A stretch of 64,000 nucleotides of DNA, taken from assembly GCF_007655005.1 (NCBI RefSeq), contig NZ_SZVW01000004.1:372001-436000 (forward strand), given 5' to 3'. The stretch comes from Streptomyces tibetensis. Lineage in GTDB: Bacteria > Actinomycetota > Actinomycetes > Streptomycetales > Streptomycetaceae. The notes under the pieces were generated by a model that had not been told where the DNA came from, searched no databases, and saw only the letters and a program-made list of their open reading frames with translations. Below are positions 16,948 to 25,886 of the stretch, piece after piece. The translations under genes and the position numbers were made by a program. Numbering within the stretch: the stretch's first letter is position 1; each line of letters begins with the position of its first letter.

Positions 16948-18486
16948 ATGGAAGCTCGCAATCCACGCCGCTGGTGGATCCTGATCGTGCTGTGCCTGAG
17001 CACGCTGGTCCTGGTCGTCGACAACATGGCGCTGACGGTCGCGGTGCCCACGCTGACCGAGGACCTCGGAGCGAGCGCCCAGGACATGCAATGGATCCTC
17101 GACTCCTACACCCTCGTCTTCGCCGGACTGCTGCTGACCACGGGAAGCCTCGGGGACCGGTTCGGGCGCCGGAGGGTGATGCTGATCGGGCTGCTGCTGT
17201 TCGGGGCGGCCTCGCTGGGGGCGGTGTTCTGCTCCAGCCCGGGTGAGCTGATCGCGGTTCGGATCGCGATGGGCGTCGGCGGCGCGCTGATCATGCCCTC
17301 GACCCTGTCGATCCTGATCACCGTCTTCGACGAGGACGAGCGGCCCAAGGCGATGGCGGCGTGGGGCTCGGTGTCGATGCTGGGGCTGGTCGGCAGCCCG
17401 GTGCTCGGCGGCGTGCTGATCGACCACTTCGCCTGGCAGGCGATCTTCCTGATCAACATCCCGATCGTCGGCCTCGCCCTGCTGGCCGGTGTGCTGCTGA
17501 TGCCGGAGTCGAAGGCGCCGTGGCAGAAGCCGGACCCGCTGGGCGCGGTGCTGTCGGCGGTGGGTATGACGGCCCTGGTGTGGTGGATCATCGAGATCCC
17601 GCAGCACGGCGCGTTCGAGACCCGCTCCCTGATCGTCCTGGCCGTCGCGGTGCTCGCCCTGGCCGGCTTCGTGACCTGGCAGAACGTGACCCCCTCGCCG
17701 ATGGTCCCGCTGGTCCTCTTCAAGCACCGCAACTTCAGCGGCGGATCGCTCTCCCTGGCGCTCGTCCAGATCGGCAACGCCGGTCTGCTGCTGGTGCTGA
17801 CCCAGTACCTCCAGTTCGTCCTCGGCTGGTCCGCGGTCAAGGCGGGCCTGGCCTTCCTGCCGCTGGCCGTTGCCGCGCTGGCCGGCAACGCGGCCGGGGC
17901 GCAGCTCGCCGTCAAGGCGGGCAACCGGTTCGTCATCCTCGGCGGGATGCTGCTGATGGCCGCGTCCTTCGGACTGCTGACCACGCTCAGCGCCGACAGC
18001 GGCTTCACGGTCCCGGCCGTGGCGCTGGGGATCCTGGGCCTGGGCGCGGGCCTGGCGATGCCGGCCGCGGTGGCCGCGCTGATGGGCACCATCCCGGAGG
18101 ACAAGGCCGGCGTCGGCTCGGCCCTCAACGACACCATCCAGCAGTCCGGCACCGCCCTCGGCATCGCGATCCTCGGCTCCCTGCTGTCCGGCGGCTACGC
18201 GGACGAGATGCCAGCCGGTGCCCCCGAGCAGGCCCGGGAGTCCATCGGTGGAGCGCTGGCCGTCGCCGGCGGTGACACGGGGCTGGTGCGGGCGGCCCGG
18301 GAGGCCTTCGCCGCCTCGATGTCGACGACCTTCACGATCAGCGCGCTCGGGGTCCTGGCCGCGGCGGTCGTCGCCACGCTGGTGATGCGGGACCGGAAGC
18401 CCGCGTCCGGCGACGTGTCCGAGGCTGCGTCCGCCCAGGCCGTGCCCGCGGGGGCGGTGAGCGAGGAGCACGAGCCGGCCGCCTGA
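16948..18486 (+). CDS. MFS drug exporter, DHA2 (14-TM, EmrB/QacA) family
   Basis: A 512-residue inner-membrane antiporter. Recognisable are the first helix (WWILIVLCLSTLVLVVDNMA), motif A (GSLGDRFGRRRVML), motif C (GLVGSPVLGGVLIDHFAWQ), and the helix pattern of about 14 segments up to LGVLAAAVVATLVM. AGGAGGGG lies 8 bases before the ATG at 16948, which is chosen over upstream in-frame Met codons at 16876 and 16924 because those lie inside the promoter/operator. The substrate is unknown; proton-driven export of a toxic organic compound is typical. Expression is probably repressed by the divergent TetR protein. Confidence 0.9.
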   Translation: MEARNPRRWWILIVLCLSTLVLVVDNMALTVAVPTLTEDLGASAQDMQWILDSYTLVFAGLLLTTGSLGDRFGRRRVMLIGLLLFGAASLGAVFCSSPGELIAVRIAMGVGGALIMPSTLSILITVFDEDERPKAMAAWGSVSMLGLVGSPVLGGVLIDHFAWQAIFLINIPIVGLALLAGVLLMPESKAPWQKPDPLGAVLSAVGMTALVWWIIEIPQHGAFETRSLIVLAVAVLALAGFVTWQNVTPSPMVPLVLFKHRNFSGGSLSLALVQIGNAGLLLVLTQYLQFVLGWSAVKAGLAFLPLAVAALAGNAAGAQLAVKAGNRFVILGGMLLMAASFGLLTTLSADSGFTVPAVALGILGLGAGLAMPAAVAALMGTIPEDKAGVGSALNDTIQQSGTALGIAILGSLLSGGYADEMPAGAPEQARESIGGALAVAGGDTGLVRAAREAFAASMSTTFTISALGVLAAAVVATLVMRDRKPASGDVSEAASAQAVPAGAVSEEHEPAA

Positions 18487-18500
18487 CCCCGGCGCCCGAG

Positions 18501-18532
18501 GGCCGTCACCCCGCAACGGGGTGACGGCCTTT
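18501..18532 (+). terminator. Hairpin terminator after the MFS gene
   Basis: A perfect 12-bp stem (GGCCGTCACCCC, 18501-18512, with complement 18518-18529), loop GCAAC, then TTT, 15 bp past the stop. Confidence 0.85.
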
Positions 18533-18661
18533 CGCCATGCCGGTCTCCCGTGGTTCGCTGCGCCGTCCCCCGGGGCGGGAATGTCCTCCCGGTTTTCTCT
18601 GTTCAGGGTGGCAGAAAGTTCAACGCTCAACTAAACTGGGCGTACACGAGGAGGAACCGAC

Positions 18662-19639
18662 ATGCCTGCAGTGACCGTCGAGAACCCGTTGACGCTGCCC
18701 CGCGTGACCGCGCCGGCCGAAGCCGTGGCACGTCCCGTACTTGCCGTCACGACCGCTCCGAGCGGTTTCGAGGGCGAGGGCTTCCCGGTACGCCGGGCGT
18801 TCGCGGGGATCAACTACCGCCATCTCGACCCGTTCATCATGATGGACCAGATGGGCGAGGTGGAGTACGCGCCGGGCGAGCCCAAGGGCACGCCGTGGCA
18901 CCCGCACCGCGGCTTCGAGACCGTCACCTACATCATCGACGGGATCTTCGACCACCAGGACTCCAACGGCGGTGGCGGCACCATCACCAACGGGGACACC
19001 CAGTGGATGACCGCGGGCTCGGGCCTGCTGCACATCGAGGCCCCACCCGAGCATCTCGTCGTCTCCGGCGGGCTCTTCCACGGTCTGCAGCTGTGGGTGA
19101 ACCTCCCGGCCAAGGACAAGATGATGGCCCCGCGCTACCAGGACATCCGCAGTGGCTCGGTCCAGCTGCTCACCTCCCCCGACGGCGGCGCGCTGCTGCG
19201 CGTCATCGCCGGTGAGCTGGACGGCCACGAGGGGCCCGGCATCACGCACACGCCGATCACGATGGTCCACGCGACCCTCGCGCCGGGTGCGGAGCTGACC
19301 CTGCCGTGGCGCGAGGACTTCAACGGCCTCGCGTACGTCCTGGCGGGCAAGGGTGCGGTCGGTGCGGAGCGGCGCCCGGTCCACATGGGCCAGACCGCGG
19401 TCTTCGGCGCCGGCGGTTCGCTGACCGTCCGCGCGGACGAGAAGCAGGACGGACACACGCCGGACCTGGAGGTCGTCCTGCTCGGCGGACAGCCCATCCG
19501 CGAGCCGATGGCCCACTACGGCCCGTTCGTCATGAACACCAAGGACGAGCTCATGCAGGCCTTCGAGGACTTCCAGAAGGGCCGCCTGGGCACGGTCCCG
19601 GCGGTGCACGGGATGACCGCGAGCGGTCCGCAGGACTGA
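18662..19639 (+). CDS. Pirin-family cupin protein
   Basis: A 325-residue bicupin protein. The N-terminal metal-site motif is clear: HPHRGFETVTYIIDG, then GDTQWMTAGSGLLHIE, with His and Glu ligands. A pirin C-terminal domain follows (FNGLAYVLAGKGAVG, EVVLLGGQPIREPMAHYGPF). Bacterial pirins have been reported as quercetinases or as partners of metabolic enzymes; in Streptomyces one is linked to redox stress and beta-oxidation, from memory. AGGAGGAA lies 8 bases before the ATG. Just upstream, TTCAAC and CTCAAC form a short direct repeat that may be regulatory. Confidence 0.9.
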   Translation: MPAVTVENPLTLPRVTAPAEAVARPVLAVTTAPSGFEGEGFPVRRAFAGINYRHLDPFIMMDQMGEVEYAPGEPKGTPWHPHRGFETVTYIIDGIFDHQDSNGGGGTITNGDTQWMTAGSGLLHIEAPPEHLVVSGGLFHGLQLWVNLPAKDKMMAPRYQDIRSGSVQLLTSPDGGALLRVIAGELDGHEGPGITHTPITMVHATLAPGAELTLPWREDFNGLAYVLAGKGAVGAERRPVHMGQTAVFGAGGSLTVRADEKQDGHTPDLEVVLLGGQPIREPMAHYGPFVMNTKDELMQAFEDFQKGRLGTVPAVHGMTASGPQD

Positions 19640-19673
19640 CGCGGTACGGGGGCTGCTGACGCCCCGTCACCCT

Positions 19674-19702
19674 GGCGGGCCTCCCTGACGGGACGGCCCG
19701 CC
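19674..19702 (+). terminator. Bulged hairpin terminator after the pirin gene
   Basis: GGCGGGCC (19674-19681) pairs with 19695-19702 and the inner TCCC (19682-19685) pairs with GGGA (19690-19693), leaving a TGAC loop and one bulged C. It lies 34 bp past the pirin stop and just before the next start. Confidence 0.55.
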
Positions 19703-19724
19703 CGGGGCGTGGTCGGGTGGGGAT

Positions 19725-20801
19725 GTGCAGGCCTCCACCCCGGTGCTCCCCGAAGCCGCCCGGCGTCTCGCCGCCTGGTGTGCCGTCCTGCTGCTCCTCG
19801 CCGGAGTCGTCTACGTCGGGATCCGGCTCGTCGCGGAGTTCCGGACCGCCGTCGTGCCCGTGCTGCTCGCGCTGCTCGGGACGGCGCTGCTCGGGCCGCT
19901 GCACCGGCGGCTGGTGAAGGCCGGGGTGCACCGGTCGGTCGCGGCCGGGCTCACCTGTGTCGCGGTGGTCGCCGTGGTCGGCGGGGCCGTGTACATCGTG
20001 GTCGCCGCGCTCATCGACACCGGCGACGAGATCGTCGCCTCGCTCAAGGAGGCCGCGCGGGGCGTCTCCGCGCACTTCGGGGCGGCCGGCACCTCGCTGG
20101 ACGACCTCGCCTCCAACGCCCGGGAACTGCTGGGGAAGTTCGGCGGTACGGCCGCCTCCGGCGTGATCAGCGGCGTGAGCGTGGTCGGCGAGTCCATCGC
20201 CATGGCCGTCCTCGCGCTGCTGCTCGTCTTCTTCTTCCTGCGCGACTCCGACAAGGCCGCCGGGACGCTGCGTTCGCTGGCGCCCCGAGGAGCGGCCGAC
20301 ACCCTGGAGGCCATGGCGCGGCGCGCCCTGAGGGCCGTCGAGGGGTTCATGCGCGGCACGACCCTCATCGCCCTCATCGACGCGCTCTGCATCACCGTCG
20401 GGCTGCTCGTCCTGGACGTGCCGGGTGCGGCCGGGCTGGGTGCGCTGGTCTTCGTCGGGGCCTACATCCCCTACCTCGGCGCGTTCATCTCGGGAGCCCT
20501 GGCCGTGCTGGTCGCGCTCGCCGACCGGGGGTTCGTCATCGCGCTGTGGGCGCTCGGGGTGGTCCTCGCCGTGCAGGTGCTGGAGGGGCACGTGCTCCAG
20601 CCGATGATCCAGAGCCGGACCGTGCAGATGCACCCGGCGGTGGTGATGGTGACGATCACGGCCGGGGCGTCCGTCGCCGGGATCCTCGGCATGCTGCTGG
20701 CCGTCCCGCTCACGGCGGCGGCCTTCGGCATCATCCAGGAACTGCGCACCCGCTACGCCGACGAGGAGCCGTCGCCCGGGCCGTCCTCGCAGGAGGCGTG
20801 A
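19725..20801 (+). CDS. AI-2E family transporter (PerM/TqsA-like membrane protein)
   Basis: A 358-residue membrane protein with the helix pattern of the AI-2E exporter family: an N-terminal pair, a central amphipathic region (DEIVASLKEAARGVSAHFGA), VLALLLVFFFLRDSDKAAG, then ALVFVGAYIPYLGAFISGAL and the conserved ending VAGILGMLLAVPLTAAAFG. The family includes a quorum-signal exporter and Na/H antiporters, so the substrate is open. The GTG at 19725 (GGTGGGGA upstream) is the best start. The last 13 codons and the stop lie inside the first copy of the 52-bp minisatellite that follows. Confidence 0.85.
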   Translation: MQASTPVLPEAARRLAAWCAVLLLLAGVVYVGIRLVAEFRTAVVPVLLALLGTALLGPLHRRLVKAGVHRSVAAGLTCVAVVAVVGGAVYIVVAALIDTGDEIVASLKEAARGVSAHFGAAGTSLDDLASNARELLGKFGGTAASGVISGVSVVGESIAMAVLALLLVFFFLRDSDKAAGTLRSLAPRGAADTLEAMARRALRAVEGFMRGTTLIALIDALCITVGLLVLDVPGAAGLGALVFVGAYIPYLGAFISGALAVLVALADRGFVIALWALGVVLAVQVLEGHVLQPMIQSRTVQMHPAVVMVTITAGASVAGILGMLLAVPLTAAAFGIIQELRTRYADEEPSPGPSSQEA

Positions 20802-21722
20802 CCGCTACGGCGACGAGGAGCCGTCGCCCGGGCCGTCCTCGCAGGAGGCGTGACCGCTACGGCGACGAGGAGCCGTCGCCCGGGCCGTCCTCGCAGGAGG
20901 CGTGACCGCTACGGCGACGAGGAGCCGTCGCCCGGGCCGTCCTCGCAGGAGGCGTGACCGCTACGGCGACGAGGAGCCGTCGCCCGGGCCGTCCTCGCAG
21001 GAGGCGTGACCGCTACGGCGACGAGGAGCCGTCGCCCGGGCCGTCCTCGCAGGAGGCGTGACCGCTACGGCGACGAGGAGCCGTCGCCCGGGCCGTCCTC
21101 GCAGGAGGCGTGACCGCTACGGCGACGAGGAGCCGTCGCCCGGGCCGTCCTCGCAGGAGGCGTGACCGCTACGGCGACGAGGAGCCGTCGCCCGGGCCGT
21201 CCTCGCAGGAGGCGTGACCGCTACGGCGACGAGGAGCCGTCGCCCGGGCCGTCCTCGCAGGAGGCGTGACCGCTACGGCGACGAGGAGCCGTCGCCCGGG
21301 CCGTCCTCGCAGGAGGCGTGACCGCTACGGCGACGAGGAGCCGTCGCCCGGGCCGTCCTCGCAGGAGGCGTGACCGCTACGGCGACGAGGAGCCGTCGCC
21401 CGGGCCGTCCTCGCAGGAGGCGTGACCGCTACGGCGACGAGGAGCCGTCGCCCGGGCCGTCCTCGCAGGAGGCGTGACCGCTACGGCGACGAGGAGCCGT
21501 CGCCCGGGCCGTCCTCGCAGGAGGCGTGACCGCTACGGCGACGAGGAGCCGTCGCCCGGGCCGTCCTCGCAGGAGGCGTGACCGCTACGGCGACCAGGAG
21601 CCGTCGCCCGGGCCGTCCTCGCAGGAGGCGTGACCGCTACGGCGACCAGGAGCCGTCGCCCGGGCCGTCCTCGCAGGGGGCGTGACCGCTACGGCGACCA
21701 GGAGCCGTCGCCCGAGCCGTCC
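20763..21722. repeat. 52-bp minisatellite, 18 full copies plus a partial, between convergent genes
   Basis: A head-to-tail array with an exact 52-bp period runs from 20763 (GAGGAGCCGTCGCCCGGG starts each unit). Copies are nearly identical; the last three start CAGGAG, one unit has GGGGGC in place of GGAGGC, and the partial 19th diverges after about 23 bp. Each unit holds TGA on the plus strand and TAG on the minus strand. The first copy supplies the stop of the AI-2E gene (20799-20801) and the 18th supplies the stop of the PP2C gene (21689-21691), so copies between can change without altering either protein. There are no spacers, so it is not CRISPR. The roughly 890 bp without a gene here are entirely this array. 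Confidence 0.97.
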
Positions 21723-23827
21723 GGGGACTCGTGGAGCTCGAACCAGATGCTCTTGCCCTCGCCGCGCGGCTCCACCCCCCAGGCGTGCGCGAGCAGTTCG
21801 ATCAGCACCAGGCCGCGGCCGGACGACGCAAGCTCCCCGGGGCTGCGCCGGTGCGGCAGGTCGTCGCCGGCGTCCGTGACCTCGATCCGCAGCCGCCGCC
21901 CGCCCACCTCACCCGTCATCTCGGCGACCAGCAGCGCGTCGGAGTCGGTGTGCACGAGGACGTTCGTCAGCAGCTCGGACAGCAGCAGCACCGCCGAGTC
22001 GACCTGGTCCCGCGAGACCCAGTCGTGCAGCAGCTCGCGCAGCTGCCGGCGGGCGACCGCGACCCGCTCGGGCTCGGCCTGCGCCACGGTCAGCACCGAG
22101 CGCCGCACCGGAGGCCGTACGGTCATCGCGTCGCCGCAGCCGCAGCCCCCGCCCTCCCGGCTCAGCAGCAGCATCGCGATGTCGTCCTCGCGGCGGTCCG
22201 CCAGCGGGCCGGTGGTGTGGTGCGAGGACGGCCCGTGCACGGCCTGCACCAGGGCGTCGGCGAGTTCCTCCAGATCGCCCTTGTGCTCCTCCAGGATCAC
22301 GCGCAGCCGCCGCCAGCCGGTGTCCAGGTCGTGGCCGCCGGTCTCGAGCAGGCCGTCCGTGCAGATCAGCATGGTCTCGCCGGGTTCCAGGGTGAGCCGG
22401 GTCGTGGGGTAGTCGGCGTCCGGGTCGATGCCCAGCGGCAGCCCGCCCGACGTCGGCCGGGTCAGCACCGTGCCGTCGGCCATCCGGATCGCCGGGTCCG
22501 GATGCCCGGCGCGGGCGATGTCCAGCACCCCCGTCGCCGGGTCGACCTCGACGTACACGCAGGTCGCGAATCGCGGGTCGGCCGGGTCCTCGTCGCTGAT
22601 GCCGTGCAGGAAGCGGGAGGCGCGCGACAGCACCGCGTCCGGGCGGTGGCCCTCCGAGGCGTAGGCCCGCAGGGCGATCCGCAGCTGGCCCATGAGGCCC
22701 GCCGCCCGGACGTCATGGCCCTGCACGTCACCGATGACCAGCGCGAACCGTCCGCTGGGCAGCGGGATCACGTCGTACCAGTCGCCGCCGACCTGGAGCC
22801 CGCCGCCGGTGGGGACGTAGCGGGCGGCGACGCTCATGCCCGGGATGCGCTGCGGTCCGAGCCTCGGCAGCATCGTGCGCTGGAGGCCGTCGGTCAGGGC
22901 CCGCTCGCTCTCGGCCAGGCCCGCCCGGGCCAGGGCCTGCGCCAGCATCCGGGCCACCGTCGCCAGCACGGACCGCTCGTCCGGGGTGAACGCCACCGGG
23001 TAGGTGAACGCCGCCATCCACGCCCCCATCGTGCGCCCGGCCACGGTCAGCGGCAGGAACGCCCAGGAGCGGCGGCCGAAGCGCTCGGCGAGGGGCCAGG
23101 TCAGCGGGTAGCGAGCCTTGTACTGCTCGGCGGAGGACAGGTACACGGCCCGGCCGGTCCGCACCACCTCGGCGGCCGGGTAGTCGGTGTCCAGCGGCAT
23201 GTCGGAGAAGGGGTTCTCGGTGCCCCGCTGCTGCCCGTGGTGGCCGATGATCGTCAGGCGATCGCTCGCGACGCCGAACACCGCGAGACCGTCCGGTGAG
23301 AAGCCGGGCATCGACAGGTTCGCCGTGACCCGCAGGACCTCCTGGGTGGAGCGCGCCTCGGCCAGCGCCCGGCCCGCGTCGAGCAGGAACGCCTCCCGGG
23401 AGCGCCGCCAGTCCCCGGTCACCGCACTGCGCCCGGCCGGTGTGCCCGGCGTCGGCTCGGTGACCTCCTGGAGCGTGCCGATCATCCGGTACGCCTTGCG
23501 GACCCGGTCGAAGGACGGCTTGGAGCGGCTGCGGACGACCCGGACGACCCGGCCCAGCTCGTCCATGATCCGGATCCGGACCTCGGCGAGGGTGCCCTCG
23601 GCCACGGCCAGCTGGATCACACCGGTGATCTCGTTCCAGTCAACGGGGTGCAGCCGGGCCCGGGCCTGAGCCTCGGTGAGGCTGGCCTGCTCGGCGGGCA
23701 GCCCGAGCAACCGGGCTGCCTCGGCATCGACCGTGACCAGCCCGGTGGCGGTGTCCCAGTGCCACAGGCCGGTCGCGAGGGCGGCAAGGGCCTCCCCCAC
23801 GGCGGGCAGAGGCTCGCCAGTGCGCAT
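21689..23827 (-). CDS. PAS-GAF-PP2C (SpoIIE/RsbU-type) phosphatase with anti-sigma-like kinase domain
   Basis: A 712-residue signalling protein. In order: a PAS domain (about 10-125; LWHWDTATGLVTVD), a GAF domain (about 150-300), a SpoIIE-type PP2C domain (about 330-560; VGGDWYDVIPL, VIGDVQGHDVRAA, LLICTDGLLE-like and RREDDIAMLLL), and a C-terminal RsbW-like ATP-binding domain (about 580-700; LLLSELLTNVLVHT, DAGDDLPHRR, GRGLVLIE). Such proteins set the phosphorylation of anti-sigma-factor antagonists and thus stress sigma factors. TAAAGT lies six bases before the ATG, so the transcript may be leaderless. The last 11 or so codons lie in the 52-bp repeat. Confidence 0.9.
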   Translation of the reverse strand: MRTGEPLPAVGEALAALATGLWHWDTATGLVTVDAEAARLLGLPAEQASLTEAQARARLHPVDWNEITGVIQLAVAEGTLAEVRIRIMDELGRVVRVVRSRSKPSFDRVRKAYRMIGTLQEVTEPTPGTPAGRSAVTGDWRRSREAFLLDAGRALAEARSTQEVLRVTANLSMPGFSPDGLAVFGVASDRLTIIGHHGQQRGTENPFSDMPLDTDYPAAEVVRTGRAVYLSSAEQYKARYPLTWPLAERFGRRSWAFLPLTVAGRTMGAWMAAFTYPVAFTPDERSVLATVARMLAQALARAGLAESERALTDGLQRTMLPRLGPQRIPGMSVAARYVPTGGGLQVGGDWYDVIPLPSGRFALVIGDVQGHDVRAAGLMGQLRIALRAYASEGHRPDAVLSRASRFLHGISDEDPADPRFATCVYVEVDPATGVLDIARAGHPDPAIRMADGTVLTRPTSGGLPLGIDPDADYPTTRLTLEPGETMLICTDGLLETGGHDLDTGWRRLRVILEEHKGDLEELADALVQAVHGPSSHHTTGPLADRREDDIAMLLLSREGGGCGCGDAMTVRPPVRRSVLTVAQAEPERVAVARRQLRELLHDWVSRDQVDSAVLLLSELLTNVLVHTDSDALLVAEMTGEVGGRRLRIEVTDAGDDLPHRRSPGELASSGRGLVLIELLAHAWGVEPRGEGKSIWFELHESPDGSGDGSWSP

Positions 23828-23956
23828 TGCCCTACTTTAAGAAGACGTGCTCGAACGCTGCCACCGATGGGGACACGTACCCGAACGGCGGTGACTGCGT
23901 GCTCGATCGACAACTGGGGAGAGTCGATCTTCGCCTGCCCGGTACGCTGGGGAGGC

Positions 23957-23970
23957 GTTTCACGTGAAAC
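23957..23970. promoter_or_regulatory. parS: parS centromere site (ParB-binding)
   Basis: GTTTCACGTGAAAC is a perfect 14-bp palindrome identical to the parS consensus bound by ParB in Streptomyces. It sits 35 bp upstream of aspS, downstream of a possible -10 (TACGCT, 23943-23948). Streptomyces parS sites cluster around oriC, so this places the window in the origin region. No second copy was seen in the window. Confidence 0.92.
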
Positions 23971-24005
23971 ACAGACCCCGATCAGCGAAGACTGGATGAA
24001 CGACG

Positions 24006-25769
24006 ATGCATCGGTACAGGTCCCACACCTGCGGCGAGCTCCGCTCCTCTGACGTCGGCACCGACGTCCGGCTGAGTGGCTGGCTGCACAATCGGCGCGA
24101 CCTGGGCGGCATCCTCTTCATCGATCTGCGCGATCACTACGGCATCACGCAGCTCGTGGCCCGTCCCGGCACTCCCGCCTACGAGGCCCTGGACAAGCTG
24201 TCCAAGGAGTCGACCGTCCGCGTCGACGGCAAGGTCGTCTCCCGGGGTGCCGAGAACATCAACCCCGAGCTGCCGACCGGCGAGATCGAGGTCGAGGTCG
24301 GCGAGGTCGAGCTGCTCGGCGCGGCGGCCCCGCTGCCCTTCACGATCAACGCCGAGGACGGGGTCAACGAGGAGCGGCGCCTGGAGTACCGCTTCCTCGA
24401 CCTGCGTCGCGAGCGCATGCACAAGAACATCATGCTGCGGTCGTCGGTGATCGCCTCGATCCGCTCGAAGATGGTCGCCCTCGGGTTCAACGAGATGGCG
24501 ACGCCGATCCTGTCCGCGACCTCCCCCGAGGGCGCCCGCGACTTCGTCGTCCCCTCCCGCCTGAACCCGGGCAAGTTCTACGCCCTTCCCCAGGCGCCCC
24601 AGCAGTTCAAGCAGCTGCTGATGATCTCCGGCTTCGACCGGTACTTCCAGATCGCGCCCTGCTTCCGTGACGAGGACGCGCGCGCCGACCGCTCGCCGGG
24701 CGAGTTCTACCAGCTCGACATCGAGATGAGCTTCGTCGAGCAGGAGGACGTCTTCCGGCCCGTCGAGAAGCTCATGACCGAGCTGTTCGAGGAGTTCGGC
24801 GGCGGCCGCCACGTCACCTCGCCGTTCCCGCGGATCCCGTTCCGCGAGGCGATGCTGAAGTACGGCTCCGACAAGCCCGACCTGCGCGCCCAGCTCGAAC
24901 TCGTCGACATCACCGACATCTTCGAGGGCTCGGAGTTCAAGGCGTTCGCCGGCAAGCACGTCCGCGCACTGCCCGTGCCGGACGTCTCCGGCCAGCCGCG
25001 CAAGTTCTTCGACCAGCTCGGCGACTACGCCGTCTCGCAGGGCGCCAAGGGCCTGGCCTGGGTCCGCGTCGCCGAGGACGGCTCGCTGACCGGCCCGATC
25101 GCGAAGTTCCTCACCGAGGAGAACGTCGCCGAACTGACCAAGCGCCTGTCGCTCGCGGCCGGTCACGCGGTCTTCTTCGGCGCGGGCGAGTTCGACGAGG
25201 TCTCCAAGATCATGGGCGCGGTGCGGGTCGAGGCCGCCAAGCGTGCCGGGCACTTCGAGGAGGGCGTGTTCCGGTTCTGCTGGATCGTCGACTTCCCGAT
25301 GTACGAGAAGGACGAGGAGACCGGCGCGATCGACTTCTCGCACAACCCGTTCTCCATGCCGCAGGGCGGCCTGGAGGCCCTGGAAACCCAGGACCCGCTG
25401 GACATCCTCGGCTGGCAGTACGACATCGTCTGCAACGGCGTCGAGCTGTCCTCCGGCGCGATCCGGAACCACGAGCCGGAGATCATGCTTAAGGCCTTCG
25501 AGATCGCCGGGTACGACCGCGAGACCGTCGAGGAGAAGTTCGCCGGCATGCTGCGGGCCCTCCGCTTCGGCGCCCCGCCGCACGGCGGCATCGCCCCGGG
25601 CGTCGACCGCATCGTCATGCTGCTCGCCGACGAGCCCAACATCCGCGAGACCATCGCCTTCCCGCTCAACGGCAACGCCCAGGACCTGATGATGGGCGCG
25701 CCGACGGAGCTGGAGGAGGCACGGCTGAAGGAACTGCACCTGTCGGTGCGCAAGCCGCAGCCGAAGTAG
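24006..25769 (+). CDS. aspS: Aspartyl-tRNA synthetase (bacterial type)
   Basis: A 587-residue class II synthetase that charges tRNA-Asp. Visible are the N-terminal OB-fold ([20 protein letters not shown]), motif 2 ([20 protein letters not shown]), the bacterial insertion (GAD) domain in the middle, the catalytic QLDIEMSFV, and motif 3 ([20 protein letters not shown]). The HNRRDLGG anticodon-domain motif and full length fit the bacterial type. Whether it is discriminating or non-discriminating cannot be settled here. It starts at the ATG at 24006, 35 bp after parS, and ends before a long palindromic terminator. Confidence 0.98.
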   Translation: MHRYRSHTCGELRSSDVGTDVRLSGWLHNRRDLGGILFIDLRDHYGITQLVARPGTPAYEALDKLSKESTVRVDGKVVSRGAENINPELPTGEIEVEVGEVELLGAAAPLPFTINAEDGVNEERRLEYRFLDLRRERMHKNIMLRSSVIASIRSKMVALGFNEMATPILSATSPEGARDFVVPSRLNPGKFYALPQAPQQFKQLLMISGFDRYFQIAPCFRDEDARADRSPGEFYQLDIEMSFVEQEDVFRPVEKLMTELFEEFGGGRHVTSPFPRIPFREAMLKYGSDKPDLRAQLELVDITDIFEGSEFKAFAGKHVRALPVPDVSGQPRKFFDQLGDYAVSQGAKGLAWVRVAEDGSLTGPIAKFLTEENVAELTKRLSLAAGHAVFFGAGEFDEVSKIMGAVRVEAAKRAGHFEEGVFRFCWIVDFPMYEKDEETGAIDFSHNPFSMPQGGLEALETQDPLDILGWQYDIVCNGVELSSGAIRNHEPEIMLKAFEIAGYDRETVEEKFAGMLRALRFGAPPHGGIAPGVDRIVMLLADEPNIRETIAFPLNGNAQDLMMGAPTELEEARLKELHLSVRKPQPK

Positions 25770-25782
25770 GCGAACTCCCGTG

Positions 25783-25816
25783 AGTGGCTCGGAACCGGCG
25801 CCGGTTCCGAGCCACT
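25783..25816 (+). terminator. 34-bp perfectly palindromic terminator after aspS
   Basis: AGTGGCTCGGAACCGGC at 25783-25799 is followed directly by its exact complement to 25816, then TTCG. It folds into about 15 bp with a GCGC tip and works equally on both strands. Confidence 0.85.
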
Positions 25817-25886
25817 TTCGCGTCCAGGGCTCCCACCCAGCTCTTACCCAGGCTCCTGACAGCCGTGCTCCCTAGCTTCCTTTCTC

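Noticed and set aside
20763..21722. CRISPR-like array of regular repeats
   Set aside because: Copies are directly adjacent with no spacers, the unit is 52 bp, and no cas genes are near; it is a minisatellite.
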